DNA from: Saccharum officinarum
Lineage: Eukaryota; Streptophyta; Magnoliopsida; Poales; Poaceae
Assembly (NCBI GenBank): GCA_020631735.1
Contig: CM036223.1
Location: forward strand, 7,602,191-7,666,190
Length of the DNA: 64,000 bases
Reading direction: 5' to 3'
Shown here: positions 22,791 to 34,160 of the stretch, piece after piece
Layout: each line of letters begins with the position of its first letter
How positions within the stretch are numbered: the first letter of the stretch is position 1
Position numbers and translations under genes: made by a program
Notes under the pieces: generated by a model
Seen by the model: only the letters and a program-made list of their open reading frames with translations
Told to the model about the DNA's origin: nothing
The model's database searches: none

Positions 22791-23054
22791 TTGAGTTGCA
22801 TGCCCATAGTTTTGTCACGGGCTCCAAGATTCACGGAAATATAAAACTCCGTCCTAAGAAAATAAGCTTTCCAGATATGTTAAGTGAAACTTCTAATTTT
22901 TAACTGAATTTAATAAAAAGTGCACATAATTTATGACATCATATGCACACTATGAAAATGTATTTATGGTGTATCTGATGACACTAATTTTGGTGTCATA
23001 AATATTGATGTTCTTTTCTACGAATCTGGTTTAGCTTAAAATAGTTGACTTAAG

Positions 23055-23300
23055 CTCCCTTCGTCTTCAAATAAATCAATTCTTAGAATCCGTGCAAGTC
23101 AAACATTTTTAAGTTTGACTAATTTTATAAAAAAGTAACAACATCTATGATATAAAATGGAGCCTTATGAAAATATATTCTATTATAAATCTAATGATAT
23201 TAATTTGATACCATGAATTTTAATGTTTTTTTCTATAAATTTGGTCAAAATTTAAAAAGTTTGACTTAAGACAACTCTAGGAATCTATTTATTCAGGGAG
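23055..23300. mobile_element. Stowaway-like MITE
   Basis: Left end CTCCCTTCGTCTTCAAATAA and right end TCTATTTATTCAGGGAG form imperfect inverted repeats of the CTCCCTCCGTC type typical of Stowaway. Inner arms with AAGTCAAAC / GTTTGACTT also pair. The stretch 22890-23050 looks like part of a second copy lacking its ends. Confidence 0.6.
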
Positions 23301-24982
23301 AGAATGAATACTTTAAAAATTGCTTTATTTGAGAACAAAAAAAGACTTGTGCCATTGGCAGCATGTAGATCTGATTGCAATTAGAGCAACGCTACTGACA
23401 CAAGTCCCTCTAACTTAAGTTAAGAGACACCCATCTGAGTTGAAAGGATGACTTACATTATTGTCGATCAGTCAACCATATTAAGATAGCATGTGCACGT
23501 TTGTGGAAAATGGTTGTGTGCTTATGTTTTCCAGTGTTGATTCAGTCGTCTTCCGTGTTCACAGATCATGTGCCCAAGACTCATACCTCAAGTCAATTTC
23601 TCTTTGTTGGTTGTCAAAGTGCCAGCGCAAAATTTAGCTCACATATAAGTATACAGAGGAGTATTACTTTATGCATGAGAAAAAAGGATCCTAATTAGCT
23701 TTGCCACCATAAAAAAATTTAAAAATAAAAAATGTTTATTTTCTCAATAAAGTCCTCTCCCCAGCCGCATTGGCCGCAAGATATATAATACCAAAACCAT
23801 CATCATTAGGTATTTAGGTTCGACAATGCTGCACTTGATGTTGTACCCACCCACCATTACATTAGGAGCCAAAAAAAAGTTGAGAAAAAAGGGTAAAGGC
23901 CATACCCAAAAAGAAAAGGACTTGTCCAATAGCGCCGACACGATTTCAAGCATGGGTCCTTGGTTATATTCGGACACGTACACTCAAAAAGCTTTCGAAT
24001 CTCACTTCTCTTTTTAAAAATTTTCTTAAAAAAGAACAGGGCACTTCGAAGAAAGGAGGCCGTTCAAAGTTAGTTTTTTTCGACATCACCTTAAAATTCA
24101 TTCATTTCACGTGCCTTTTGGAATCACAAAGCGGTTAAATATGTTACTATGATCTGTGGTTGGTTCTGGTGGACCATGATCACGAGCATGGTGGTGAGAT
24201 AAAGCAGGTTTGAAAAGAACATCGTTAGCATCTACTAATGAATCTAATAATCTCACGACGAAAGACTAAGAATAAGAGAATAATGAATAATGCCTCGAGA
24301 AAAAAAAAGGACAAGAATAACTGCGGCAGCAAAATCCAATGAACAAAATCGGCTCCTCCCTCCATCCAGAAGAAAACACAATTCTAAATTGAAACAAAGT
24401 TAATCTTTCTTAAGTTTTAAATTTAATTATCTTTCTAAGTGAGTTCATTTAAAATGGTATCAATCTTTATGTCCTCATCATATACTAGGTTTATAAAAAA
24501 ATATATCTCATAGTTAATCTAATAATATTTTTTGATAATATAAATATTATATGTATATGAATTTGACTTAAACATAAAATTGTTCTGACAGATAGACCAG
24601 CTCAGCGGTTGGATTTTGGAGTCCCGGCTGTCGGTGAACGAAGCGGTTACACTTACCGCGGACGATTGAGCATTATCATCATCAACATAAAATTAATTAA
24701 CAAAACCAGAGATATTTCGACCTCAAAAATTTTTTTTTGAGAGAAGAAAGAGAGCGACAGAGAGCGTCGATAAAAAGGCGTAAAGCCGTCGCCTCTCTTC
24801 CCCCATTCCACGTTGCTGCCTCGGCCCTCGGCGCTGCGCCCGGCCCCGGCACCTACCTCCCCACTTCGCCGCCGGCGGGTGGAGTCGGGCCGGAGCATCC
24901 GCTCTCCTCTGTTACCCCCCAAAAAGAAAAAAGAAAAAAAGAGTACCAAGCAAGCGAGCCGCCGGCAGCTCAGGCAGCAGCC

Positions 24983-27858
24983 ATGGGGCACGGCGTGAGC
25001 TGCGCCCGCACCGGCGACGAGCACGACTACTTCCGCGCGGCGCAGGTCGGGGACCTCGACGCCCTGGGCGCGCTCCTCGCCGCCGACCCCTCCCTCGCCC
25101 GCCGCGCCACGCTCTACGACCGCCTCTCCGCGCTCCACATAGCCGCCGCGAATGGCCGCCTCGAGGTGCTCCTCCTCCTCCTCCTTCTCTGCTCTGCTAT
25201 GCTCCCCGTCCATCCACGTCCTGGCTCCTAGCCAGCTGCCAGCCAACCACCTGGCTCACCTTCTCCATCTCCTGCAGGTGCTGTCCATGATCTTGGATCA
25301 CGGGGTGCCGCCGGACGCGGTGAATCGGCACAAGCAGGTGCGGGATCCCAATCCCATCGAAGCCTTTTTTTTTTTCTTCCTCCCCTTGCAGCTCGCAAGG
25401 ATCTCTCCCGGGCTACCTTCTTCAAAATCTCCCCCCTTTTTTTACTGCTTCCAATCAAATCAAAGGACAAAAATCTCATCTTTTTCCCCTGCTTGTTTTT
25501 CTCTGTCCAGACTCCGCTGATGCTCGCGGCGATGCACGGCAAGATCGACTGCGTGCTCAAGCTCCTGCAGGCCGGCGCCAATGTGAGCAGAACCTCCCAA
25601 CTCCTCGCTGCCCTGCTCCGCAAGGGGAATCATCTCTTCTTCTTCCGAGCGCGAGTGACTAGCTAGCTAACTTACCGCGGCGCTGTCCGATCTGTGTGTG
25701 TGACAGATCCTGATGTTCGACTCCCTGCACGGGCGGAGCTGCCTACACCACGCGTCCTACTTCGGCCACGTCGACTGCCTGCAGGCCATCCTCACGGCGG
25801 CGCGGACCACGCCGGTGGCCGACTCATGGTGAGACCTTCGCCTCCCCTCCCTCCCCCTCCTTGTGTCAGCTCCCGCTGCCTGCCGCCCGCCGGCGACGAC
25901 GACTCACTTGCTGCTGTGGAAGCATGGCAGGGGTTTCGCCCGGTTCGTCAACGTCAGGGACGACCACGGCGCAACGCCGCTGCACCTAGCCGCCAGGCAG
26001 GGCCGCCCCGGCTGCGTGCAGGTGCTGCTGGAGAACGGCGCCATTGTCTCCGCCCTCACCGGCTCCTACGGGTAGGCTAATCTTGTCTTGTCTGCGTGGT
26101 GTGGTCGGTCTCCTCTTGTTCGGTCTGGCTGCAGCTGCTGATTGCTCGCCGTCGCTGCTGCAGGTTCCCCGGCAGCACGTCGCTGCATCTGGCCGCTCGC
26201 AGCGGGAACCTGGACTGCATCCGGAAGCTGCTCGCCTGGGGTGCAGATCGTCTCCAGAGGGACTCAGCAGGGTGAGCACCACACCTCTGTCTCTATCTCT
26301 GTCTTTGTACAGATCGTCCTATTTCAGTGTAGAGATTAGTAGATGTGGGTCTGACGAACAAGAACAAATATGGGTCCCACATTGAACGCAACCGGTCTGG
26401 TCTACTACTATCAAGTGGAGTCAGTCATCAACCACTAAATGTAGATGAAATTAAAAACTAATTGTACAGTTTTGTTGTATTTTGAGAGATATAACATTTT
26501 GAACCTAATTAATCAATGTTTGAACAATTATTACCAAATAAATTTGGCCCACGCAAGGGTGTGTTCACTTCGCGAAAAGTAGGTGAAAAGTTATTGTAGC
26601 ATCTTTCGTTGTTATTTGGCAAAATTTGTCCAATCATGGACTAACTAGGCTCAAAAGATTCGTCCCGACATTTACAGACAAACTATACAATTAATTATCT
26701 TTTTTACCTATATTTAATACTCCGTGCATGCGTCGAAAGATTTGATGTGATGGGTGGAAGAGGAAATATTTTGGGTTGGGATGGGAAAGTGAACAAGGCC
26801 TTGGAGAACTAAACCAGGCCTTACAAGTGGAGTCATCAACCACTTGCCCAATTCACGACACATTTGGAAAAATTCAACGAGAGGCCAGCTGCTGACCGCG
26901 TAGTTCTCAAATTGTGCTTTTGCTGAACGAATGCAAATGGATTGATCATATTCTTCCACTAGATCTCATTGCGAATGGATGGTTTCGGTCTCTGCAGGAG
27001 GATTCCTTATGCCGTTGCGCTGAAGCGCAGCCACGAGGCGTGTGCGGCGCTGCTGAACCCTTCGTCAGCTGAGCCCATGGTGTGGCCTTCCCCACTGAAG
27101 TTCATCAGCGAGCTGGACCCGGAGGCGAAGGCGCTCCTGGAAGCGGCACTGATGGAAGCCAACAGGGAGAGGGAGAAGAAGATTCTGAAGGGCACAAAGT
27201 ACTCTCCACCATCGCCTTCCCCTTGCGAGCATGAGAATGATGCCGATGCCATCGACGATGCGTCCTCGGAGGTATGCATGTTCAGTGCTGTCTTGACAAT
27301 TGTGAGAGTAGAATAGAATCCAATGAACCATGATCACCATCTGGTAGTTCATTGCTTTGTGTTGTCTGGCAAATGGACTGATGCATGCATCATGGACCGT
27401 TCATCTGTGCTCACTCGATCATTCAATCGCAGGCGAGTGACACGGAGCTATGCTGCATCTGCTTCGATCAGGCGTGCACGATCGAGGTGCAAGACTGCGG
27501 GCACCAGATGTGCGCGCCATGCACGCTGGCGCTGTGCTGCCACAGCAAGCCCAACCCGACGACGCTTACACTACCGTCGCCGGCGTGCCCGTTCTGCCGC
27601 GGCAGCATCTCGCGGTTGCTGGTGGCCCGAGCAAGCACCGCGTCCAGCGACGACGCCGACAAGGCTGCTTCTGCGGCGGCCTCCTCACCGCAGCTCGTCC
27701 GGCGGCGGTCCCGGCGGTCTCACAACCTCAGTGACGGCGGGAGCAGCAGCTTCAAGGGGCTGTCGTCCGCCGTGGCAGGGTCCTTCTCCAAGATCGGGCG
27801 CGGGTCGAGCCGGATGGCCGATAGCGACGGCATGGACAAGCCCGAGCACGACCTGTGA
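24983..27858 (+). CDS. XB3: XB3-like ankyrin-repeat RING E3 ubiquitin ligase
   Basis: Eight exons join in frame: 24983-25165, 25278-25337, 25511-25582, 25707-25828, 25931-26071, 26164-26271, 26998-27271, 27433-27858, all with GT-AG introns. The product is 461 aa. MGHGVSC at the N-terminus is an N-myristoylation signal, implying membrane attachment. Ankyrin repeats fill about residues 45-260 (DHGATPLHLAARQGRPGCVQ, TPLMLAAMHGKIDCVLKLL). A C3HC4 RING follows from about residue 327 (CCICFDQACTIEVQDCGHQM, then CPFCRG). The tail is Ser/Arg-rich. Length and order match rice XB3, which binds the XA21 immune receptor kinase and ubiquitinates targets. Intron 6 (726 bp) carries MITE insertions; the others are about 90-175 bp. 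The start has a good context (G at -3 and +4). It looks intact; assignment to XB3 rather than a close paralogue is from memory. Confidence 0.95.
26438..26824. mobile_element. Nested MITEs in intron 6 of the XB3-like gene
   Basis: An outer TGTTTAG-family MITE in reverse (ACTAAATGTAGATGAAATTA ... GAACTAAACCAGGCC) is interrupted by an inner copy at about 26556-26800 (AGGGTGTGTTCACTTCGCG ... GTGAACAAGGCC). The outer element is flanked by near-identical direct repeats (CAAGTGGAGTCA...TCAACCACT at 26413-26437 and 26825-26845). The intron borders are unaffected. Confidence 0.65.
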
Positions 27859-28357
27859 TCAGCATTGGATCCTGTGCAAGTGGAGCAGAGTGCCGGCTGA
27901 TCGGCCGGCCCGGACGGCTGGCTTGTGGTACTGAAGCTGAAGCAGCCATTGCCACTGGCTTTCCAAGATGAGGACATCCAAGGCTCCAAGCAAGCGTGAT
28001 CGTGGGTTTATATAGATATATATACTAGGAGCTACTAGTACTACTACTAAAATAAGTACTAGTGTAATGCATTCTCTTCTTCTTCTCCCTATGTCCCTGC
28101 CTGTCTGTCTGTCCTATTTTTGGGCATGCCATTGCAAGGATTCACCTGGCCATTGCCGTATTCCATTGTCACCGGCTATACATTCGATTCCTTCCTGTTC
28201 TTGCAGCTGTGCTATGGTCCCCTATGGTTGAAGTTGAGCTTGAGCCACAGACATGTAGCACCATCGGTGTATGTAAACAGTCCCAGGCACAACACAGTCG
28301 CCGCCGGCGAGGTCGACTGGACTGGTGATCTGAATTCTGCAGGAGGCATTGCATGTT
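27859..28357 (+). other. 3' UTR and downstream region of the XB3-like gene
   Basis: Untranslated DNA after the TGA at 27856-27858. No poly-A signal could be chosen with confidence. AT-rich steps start near 28010. Confidence 0.4.
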
Positions 28358-28602
28358 GGCTGTGTTTAGTTCCACCAAAAACGTACTATTTCAAAAAAAA
28401 AAAGATTTCCCGTCACATCAAACTTGTGATACATGCATGGAGTACTAAATGTAGATGAAATCAAAAACTAATTGTATAGTTTGGTTATATTTTACGAGAC
28501 GAACGTTTTGAACCTAATTAGTCAACGGTTGGACACTATTTGCCAAATAAAATCAAAACGTGCTACAGTACTTTTTCGCCCTTTTCAGGAACTAAACACG
28601 CC
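28358..28602. mobile_element. Tourist-like MITE (TGTTTAG family)
   Basis: Ends GGCTGTGTTTAGTTCC and GGAACTAAACACGCCC are good inverted repeats, with the family interior in reverse orientation. Confidence 0.8.
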
Positions 28603-29300
28603 CGTTGTAGCACAGCAGCAGCAGCAGCGGTGACGGCGACAAGCTTGCTGGCATGTCTTGGCATGTGAGCTCTGCCACCGTCTGTCTCCGATCCGGGCCT
28701 CCCATGCCCCGTGTGATGTTGTATCGATGCACTACATGCACCGCAATGGATGGATCAGGCTCCCCCGGATTTTCGCCTGGCCGTCTTGTTGCCTGCCGCT
28801 GTCATGTCATGGTGTTAATGGCGGTTCCTGAGTCCTGTGCCCTGTGCTCCATGGGGGGCTGGCGAGCACGGTGGTCCTCCCCGTCGCCGTCCTGGGTGGG
28901 GAATCTGCCAAGGATACGCCTGCCCTGCTCTGGGGCTCTGCGCTGCTGCCGGGAGGGACGGCAATGTACCGGGGCGCTCGCTCTAGCTGCTGCGGGCTCA
29001 CCGTCACCGATCCACAGACCACAGGCAGGCAGGCAGCAGGCTCCGTGACCGGCCGGGCCATGGTCGTCCGGCGACGGTGGCAGCTGTGGTGCCGATGGTC
29101 CGTGACTGATGCACGCAGGAGCGGTGATCGTCACTCTGTCAGAGCAGCCGCAGTTATGATGCGCCGTACATACGCTGCTGTAGCTGTGCTGTACGGTGGA
29201 TGGATGCCGACGCGTTGCAGCACGCCAGTCAAACAATACGTAGGATTTGGGGTGGGGACAGTTGGTTGGTTCCCCCACCCCCACCGCCAAAGATTATCCT
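28603..29300. other. GC-moderate intergenic DNA, no recognised gene
   Basis: Several overlapping open frames on both strands (for example 28653-29048 + and 28802-29290 -), with Cys/Arg/Pro-rich translations and no domain, and no splice pattern I trust. Confidence 0.4.
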
Positions 29301-29530
29301 AGGGCTGTGTTTACTTCGCGAAAAGTAGGTGAAAAGTTACTGTAGCATCTTTTATTGTTATTTGGTAAAATTTGTTTAATTATGGACTAACTAGGCTCAA
29401 AAGATTTATCCCAACATTTACAGACAAACTATGTAATTAGTTATCTTTTTTACCTATATTTAATGTTCCATGCATGCGTTGGGTGGAAGAGAAAATATTT
29501 TGGGTTGGAATGGGGAAGTGAACACGGCCC
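29301..29530. mobile_element. Tourist-like MITE (TGTTTAC variant)
   Basis: Ends AGGGCTGTGTTTACTTCGCG and GAAGTGAACACGGCCC. The interior closely matches the inner MITE of the XB3 intron at 26556, so the two are the same subfamily. Confidence 0.8.
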
Positions 29531-30214
29531 AGATAGAAATATTCCTCGTAAATTTGAGGGCTACTATATGAGCTTGTCGCTTTGTGGAAGATGGTAATTT
29601 TTTTCCTCTTACGGCACTTTTCCGTAAAATTGAACTGGTTCATGTAATTCCTATGAAATTTCTGCATTTTATATATGCCCTTAGATGTGAGCTCGAGCTT
29701 CGTTTCCTCGCCTCCCTCTAACAAGCATCTCCAATCCGGACATGTTGGGCGGTGCCACCGATGTCGATGACGCGGGAGGTAGATAGCGCGAGGTGGTGGG
29801 AAGAGGAGCAAAGCCATGGCTACCTATTGCACAAGAATAAGGTGCCCTTGGCCCTGGCTTGGTGGATGACGATGGAGGCCATCTCCGGGAGAGCCCCGCC
29901 CTCAGCTTCTAGGCCCGTCGGTCGCCAACCTCGCCTAGCACGTCCTCTTCGTCTCTATGTTGTATGCGACTAACATCTAGAGTCCATAAACGATGGCTAA
30001 TGGAGTAGAAAAATAGAGTTTATCCTGTTTCCTGTTGTCCTTTCTACCAAACACAAAACAGGGACGTTCCTGTCTCTTCAACAAAACAGCAAACGGGGAC
30101 ATGAGACCATTTCCGTCCCAGAAAACTAGGATTCACTCGTTCTCATTTCTCTTTGTTCTTAAACCAAACACAACCTTAATTTTAATTAAATATATGAAAA
30201 GGTATCAATATCTA

Positions 30215-30438
30215 GGCCTTGTTTAGTTTGTAATTTTTTTTGAATCTGATAAATAGTACAACTTTCGTCTTATTTGACAAATATTATCTAATCGTGGACC
30301 AACTAGGCTCAAAAGATTCATCTCGTGATTTCTAACTAAACTGTGTAATTATTTGTTTTTTACCTGTATTTAATACTCCATGCAAGCGGCTAAAAATTGA
30401 TGTGATGGAGAGAGTGAAAAAATTATCTAAACAAGGCC
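30215..30438. mobile_element. Tourist-like MITE with CTA target duplication
   Basis: Ends GGCCTTGTTTAGTTT and TCTAAACAAGGCC, flanked by CTA on both sides (30212-30214 and 30439-30441). A 3-bp duplication suits the PIF/Harbinger (Tourist) group. Confidence 0.85.
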
Positions 30439-30504
30439 CTATAGTATATATAATAAGTATAACTAGACTAACTATTGAATATATTGTTGAGACGGAGTAA
30501 GTGA

Positions 30505-30822
30505 GGCCTGGTTTAGTTCCCAAAATTTTTTGCCTCCACCCATCACCTCGAATGTTTGGACACACGTAGACGAAAAAAAACTAATTGCACAGTTCTCGGG
30601 AAAATCGCTAGACGAATCTTTTAAGTCTAATTAGTCTATGAAAGCCTTAAGTGCTACAATAACCAATATGTGCTAATAACGAATTAATTAGTATCATTAG
30701 ATTCGTCTCGTAGTTTCTTAACGGGTTCTGTAATTTGTTTTTTTATTAGTATCCAACAACCCCTTCCGACATCCTTCCGAGGACACCCAAAATATTTCTT
30801 TTTGTGAACTAAACGTAGCCTG
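30505..30822. mobile_element. MITE of a second TGGTTTAG family
   Basis: Ends GGCCTGGTTTAGTTCCC and GTGAACTAAACGTAGCCTG. The interior differs from the other copies (GCTAGACGAATCTTTTAAG ... ATTCGTCTCGTAGTTTC). Confidence 0.7.
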
Positions 30823-30923
30823 AGTTAGAAGACTGGCTTTGCTTGCTTGACTGCCCTGCTAAGCCGATCATGGCGTGTGGAATTCTTGTGCAGTGTTCAT
30901 ACGCAGCCGAGCTTAAAAGACAT

Positions 30924-30944
30924 GGGGGGGGGGGGGGGGGGGGG
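30924..30944 (+). repeat. Poly-G run (21 bp)
   Basis: Uninterrupted G homopolymer directly after ACAT; length approximate in any assembly. Confidence 0.9.
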
Positions 30945-31026
30945 CAGTACGTGCAGACTACTCGTCTGGTTTGAGTAGGGGTGTGTCATGGACGCGTTTC
31001 CAGTCCCAGATGGCGTCATTGACCAA

Positions 31027-31273
31027 GGGCGTGTTTAGATCCACAAATTTTTGGAGAAAAGTTCCTGTAACACTTTTCGTTGTTATTTGGTAAAATTTGT
31101 CCAATTATGAACTAACTAGGCTCAAAAGATTCATCTCGACATTTACAGACAAACTATACAATTAGTTATTTTTTTACCTACATTTAATGGTTCATGCATA
31201 CGTTCAAAGATTCGATGTGACAGCTACTACGCAAAAAAAAATTTGGGCCTTTTTGGCCATCTAAACGCGGCCC
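31027..31273. mobile_element. Tourist-like MITE (TGTTTAG family)
   Basis: Ends GGGCGTGTTTAGATCC and GGCCATCTAAACGCGGCCC; flanked by CAAG-like sequence on both sides. Confidence 0.8.
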
Positions 31274-31515
31274 AAGTGAGCCATGAGCCAGCCCCAGTGT
31301 GACGGAGGCTGGGGCCTGGGGCAGATATTTTGCCAGCCTTTTTCTCTGCAGACAGAGGACGCGTCATCCTACGGTGTTTTATGCGTAGCGTAGTACTACT
31401 AGTATACTCTAACCTAATCTATCTGACGAAACTGATAACCCAAAAAAAAGAGAACAGAGTATGACAGGCAGTATCTCATCAGTGGGAAAGTGAAGACACC
31501 GTTTTCATGCATTAA

Positions 31516-32616
31516 GGCTATCCGCACTCGTCGTACTCTAAATTCATCCTATAAAAGAAATATTACATCCTAGTTATCAAGATTTCATCCTCTATATCAA
31601 TTTCTCTCGCGTCCATCCATACTCTATATCATCCTCTATCCACTGTGTGACCCACTTGTCAGATTTTTTCTTTTTTTTTCTTTTTTTTTCTTTTTTTTCC
31701 TTTTTCTCTTCCCTTTTCTTTTTCCCCTCTCCTCCTTTATCCATTCGACCGCACCACGCTGCTGCTGCGCTACCCTATCCATCGGTCCCTCCGCCACCCC
31801 TCTCCTTCCCGTTCCCGTCCATGGCCGTCGCGCCTCCGCCTCCGCATCTCGCGCCCGGCGGCGCGACTCCGGGCGGGCGTGGCTCCCTCCGTGGACGGCG
31901 GCAGAGGGCGAGCGCGCGGGCGGAGCTTCCTCGTCGGGCGGAGCAGAGGCGCGGCGGAGCTTCCTCGTCGGGCGGAGCAGAGGCGCGGGCCCGTGAGGTC
32001 GTGCCCGCCGGAGCAAAGGCGGGCGGGAGGTGGAGGTCGAGGGCACGGCCATGGCGCTCGGGAGGTGGAGGTGCTGCTGCGGCCATGGCTAGTGGCACCG
32101 GCCAGATCTGTGCGTGGGCGAGGCCGAGGTGGGCGTGGGCACGGCGGCGGCTCCTCTGCCACGTGGGCGGCGCATCCGGCCTCCTTCCCCATCCCAGCGC
32201 GTCCGCGGCCTCCTCGTCGGCCGACAACCCGGCCTGCTCCGACCTCCTCCCGCCGTTCCCCGTCCCCGGCTCCGACCTCCTCCCTTGCTGCGTCGAGGGC
32301 CAGACCGAGGTGGGGCCGCACGAGCGCTTCAGCGGAGCTCCTCCCCACGGCGGCGCTGCTCCCGCATGTCACCGGCGCCCGGCCTCCCCGCCGACGAGTG
32401 CCGTCCCGACGTCGTCGAGTGCCGTCCCGCGCCCGGCCTTCCCACCCGCCTCGCAGCGTCTGCCCGCGGGCCCCACGCCAGATAGCGGACGTCCTCTATC
32501 CCGCTAGGAATAGCGGATCCGCTGGCGTACCGGACCGGATAGAGGACCGCGCTACGGCCGGCGTGTCCGCTATCCGATCCTCCAGTACGCGTTTAGCTTA
32601 CGCGGTGCATACAGCC
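31516..32616 (+). mobile_element. GC-rich PIF/Harbinger-like element A (1.1 kb)
   Basis: Ends GGCTATCCGCACTCG and CGCGGTGCATACAGCC are imperfect inverted repeats, flanked by TAA on both sides (31513-31515, 32617-32619), the TWA duplication of PIF/Harbinger. The terminal 140 bp are AT-rich. The centre (31740-32600) is very GC-rich with polypyrimidine runs and repeated GCGGATAGCGGAC / GTCCGCTATCCG motifs. Long mirror ORFs (Arg/Ala/Pro-rich) arise from composition. No transposase. Confidence 0.75.
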
Positions 32617-32737
32617 TAAGCATGCTTTCACGTAGCAGCAGCTATGGCAATTACGCAGTGGTTTCTCGGCTCAGCTATCCATGGCGATGACAATTACGCA
32701 GTGGTTCTGGTTCCTGGACTGGGACTGCCATCACCTT

Positions 32738-32890
32738 GGCCTTGTTCGGCTGGCTGGCTCCCAGCCAGCCAGCAGTGCTTTTCTCTTACACCAGTTCAGC
32801 ACCAGACATCAGTCACCAGCCAGCCAGCAGTATTTTTCTCTCACAATAAATCAGCCTCAGCCACCAGCCACCAGCCAGCCGAACGAGACC
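32738..32890. mobile_element. Small MITE, GGCCTTGTTCGGCTGG type
   Basis: Starts GGCCTTGTTCGGCTGG and ends CAGCCGAACGAGACC, with inner CAGCCAGCCAGCAGT repeats and TTTTCTCTCACA. A related element lies at 55491. Confidence 0.65.
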
Positions 32891-32924
32891 CTTCCTTTCT
32901 ATAGTGGCCGTTGATGACCCAGCA

Positions 32925-33530
32925 CACACACACACTCGACAGTGAGCAGCTAATGCCGCGGTCACCTTTGCTTTTCAGCTCGACTCAACTCGATCAATAT
33001 GCAAAATCCTTTCCGGTTTCTCTCAAACTTTCGTTTAGTGGTTATAAAAGTGTGCGATTATTACACTATTCTGCCTTCAAAGTAGAGTTGATGGAACCGG
33101 TGCTTTGGGTTAGAAAGGAAGACCGGAGAAGTACCACTATTATGTTTCAAACAAGAAGACCGGAGAAGTAAGTTTCGGTGACCAATCTTAATCCCAATTT
33201 GCACTTTGAAAAAATCCACACTTTGCTTAGTCTACATAGAGTAGTTCAGTCTACAAGAGCCTAGATTTTCCAAAATCCCAGGAGTTGGAGGCATGTAGCC
33301 TGGTTTTTTTTTTCCAAGAGAGGCATTGACTCAAATGGTGAAAACGAAATTAGTTTCACTTTTGTTGGAAGAAAACAAGAAGAAAGTTATGGGTATGATT
33401 GAAACGGAGAGAAACAGTCTTGGCATATATTTTTCCAACAAAAAAGTAAAAGAAACGGTCTTGGGCACCGCATGCGTACCTACAGCAGTACAGCTACAGG
33501 TTCTGCAGAGCTGAGGAAGAACGTCATGTC
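32925..33530. repeat. Segmental duplication copy 1, outer part
   Basis: Matches 40835-40925, 41270-41510 and 44354-44425 in order (CACACTCGACAGTGA, GAACAGCTAATGCCGC, CGGTTTCTCTC, CAGAGCTGAG). No gene. It is the distal end of the duplicated downstream flank of the pectin acetylesterase gene. Confidence 0.7.
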
Positions 33531-33534
33531 CAAG

Positions 33535-33806
33535 GCCTTGTTTACTTGCTAAATTTTTCACCAAATTTCACTATGCAAAAAGAAGATTTCCATCACATCA
33601 AAATACCGGCACATATATAAAGTACTAAATATAGATGAAATAAAAAACTAATAGCACAATTTTGTTGTACTTTCCGAGACGAACATTTTGAGTCTAATTA
33701 ATCAATTTTTGAACAATTTCTACCAAATAAAAACAAAATTGCTACAGTAACTCAGGCACTTTCATACCCGCATTTAGGCCCGAATTCGGGCATCTAAACA
33801 CGGCCC
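33535..33806. mobile_element. Tourist-like MITE with visible empty site
   Basis: Flanked by AAG (33532-33534 and 33807-33809). The duplicated segment at 44423-44434 reads GTCCAAGTTGAG with no insert. This confirms the insertion and its 3-bp (or shorter) target duplication. Ends GCCTTGTTTACTTGC and CATCTAAACACGGCCC. Confidence 0.9.
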
Positions 33807-34160
33807 AAGTTGAGCATGCCAGCAGCATCAGCGTACTGGAGGGGGATATGAAATGCCACTATGCTCTGGGTCCGCCTTGCTTTGCTTGACAGCAGCGTCC
33901 ACCTTGAATTGATTCACCCTTCAGCCTCATCAGGGTGCGCGTCCTCTTCAGGATCGCTGTCAGGCAACAGCTGAACCTGACAGTAACATTACATCGTCAC
34001 TGTAACGCCCCGACCCAGCGTAACGGCTAAGGCCCACTCTACACATTAAATGAGTCACGTCTGCTAATTAACTCTCTTGCGAGAGTTGCAACCGGAGTTA
34101 ATGGCCTCCTGAAGCCAGGCTTTTAAGCTGGTCTGCTCTGCTTTGGTTTCACGAGACTAA

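Larger units (their letters stand above)
20828..24982. other. Intergenic region upstream of the XB3-like gene
   Basis: AT-rich DNA with the repeats and MITEs listed separately. Stretches 21430-22180 and 23320-24640 hold only Stowaway-like scraps (for example CTCCCTCCATCCAG at 24357). No gene seen. GC content rises sharply from about 24780, marking the 5' UTR; a weak TATA-like CGATAAAAAGG lies at 24767-24777, about 205 bp before the ATG. Confidence 0.5.

Noticed and set aside
28653..29290. Possible gene between XB3 and the next MITE
   Set aside because: Frames are open on both strands, Cys/Arg/Pro-rich, and show no domain or splice structure.
31647..32619. Open frames of 200-286 codons in element A
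   Set aside because: Composition effect of polypyrimidine and GC-rich DNA inside a MITE-like element; no motif.
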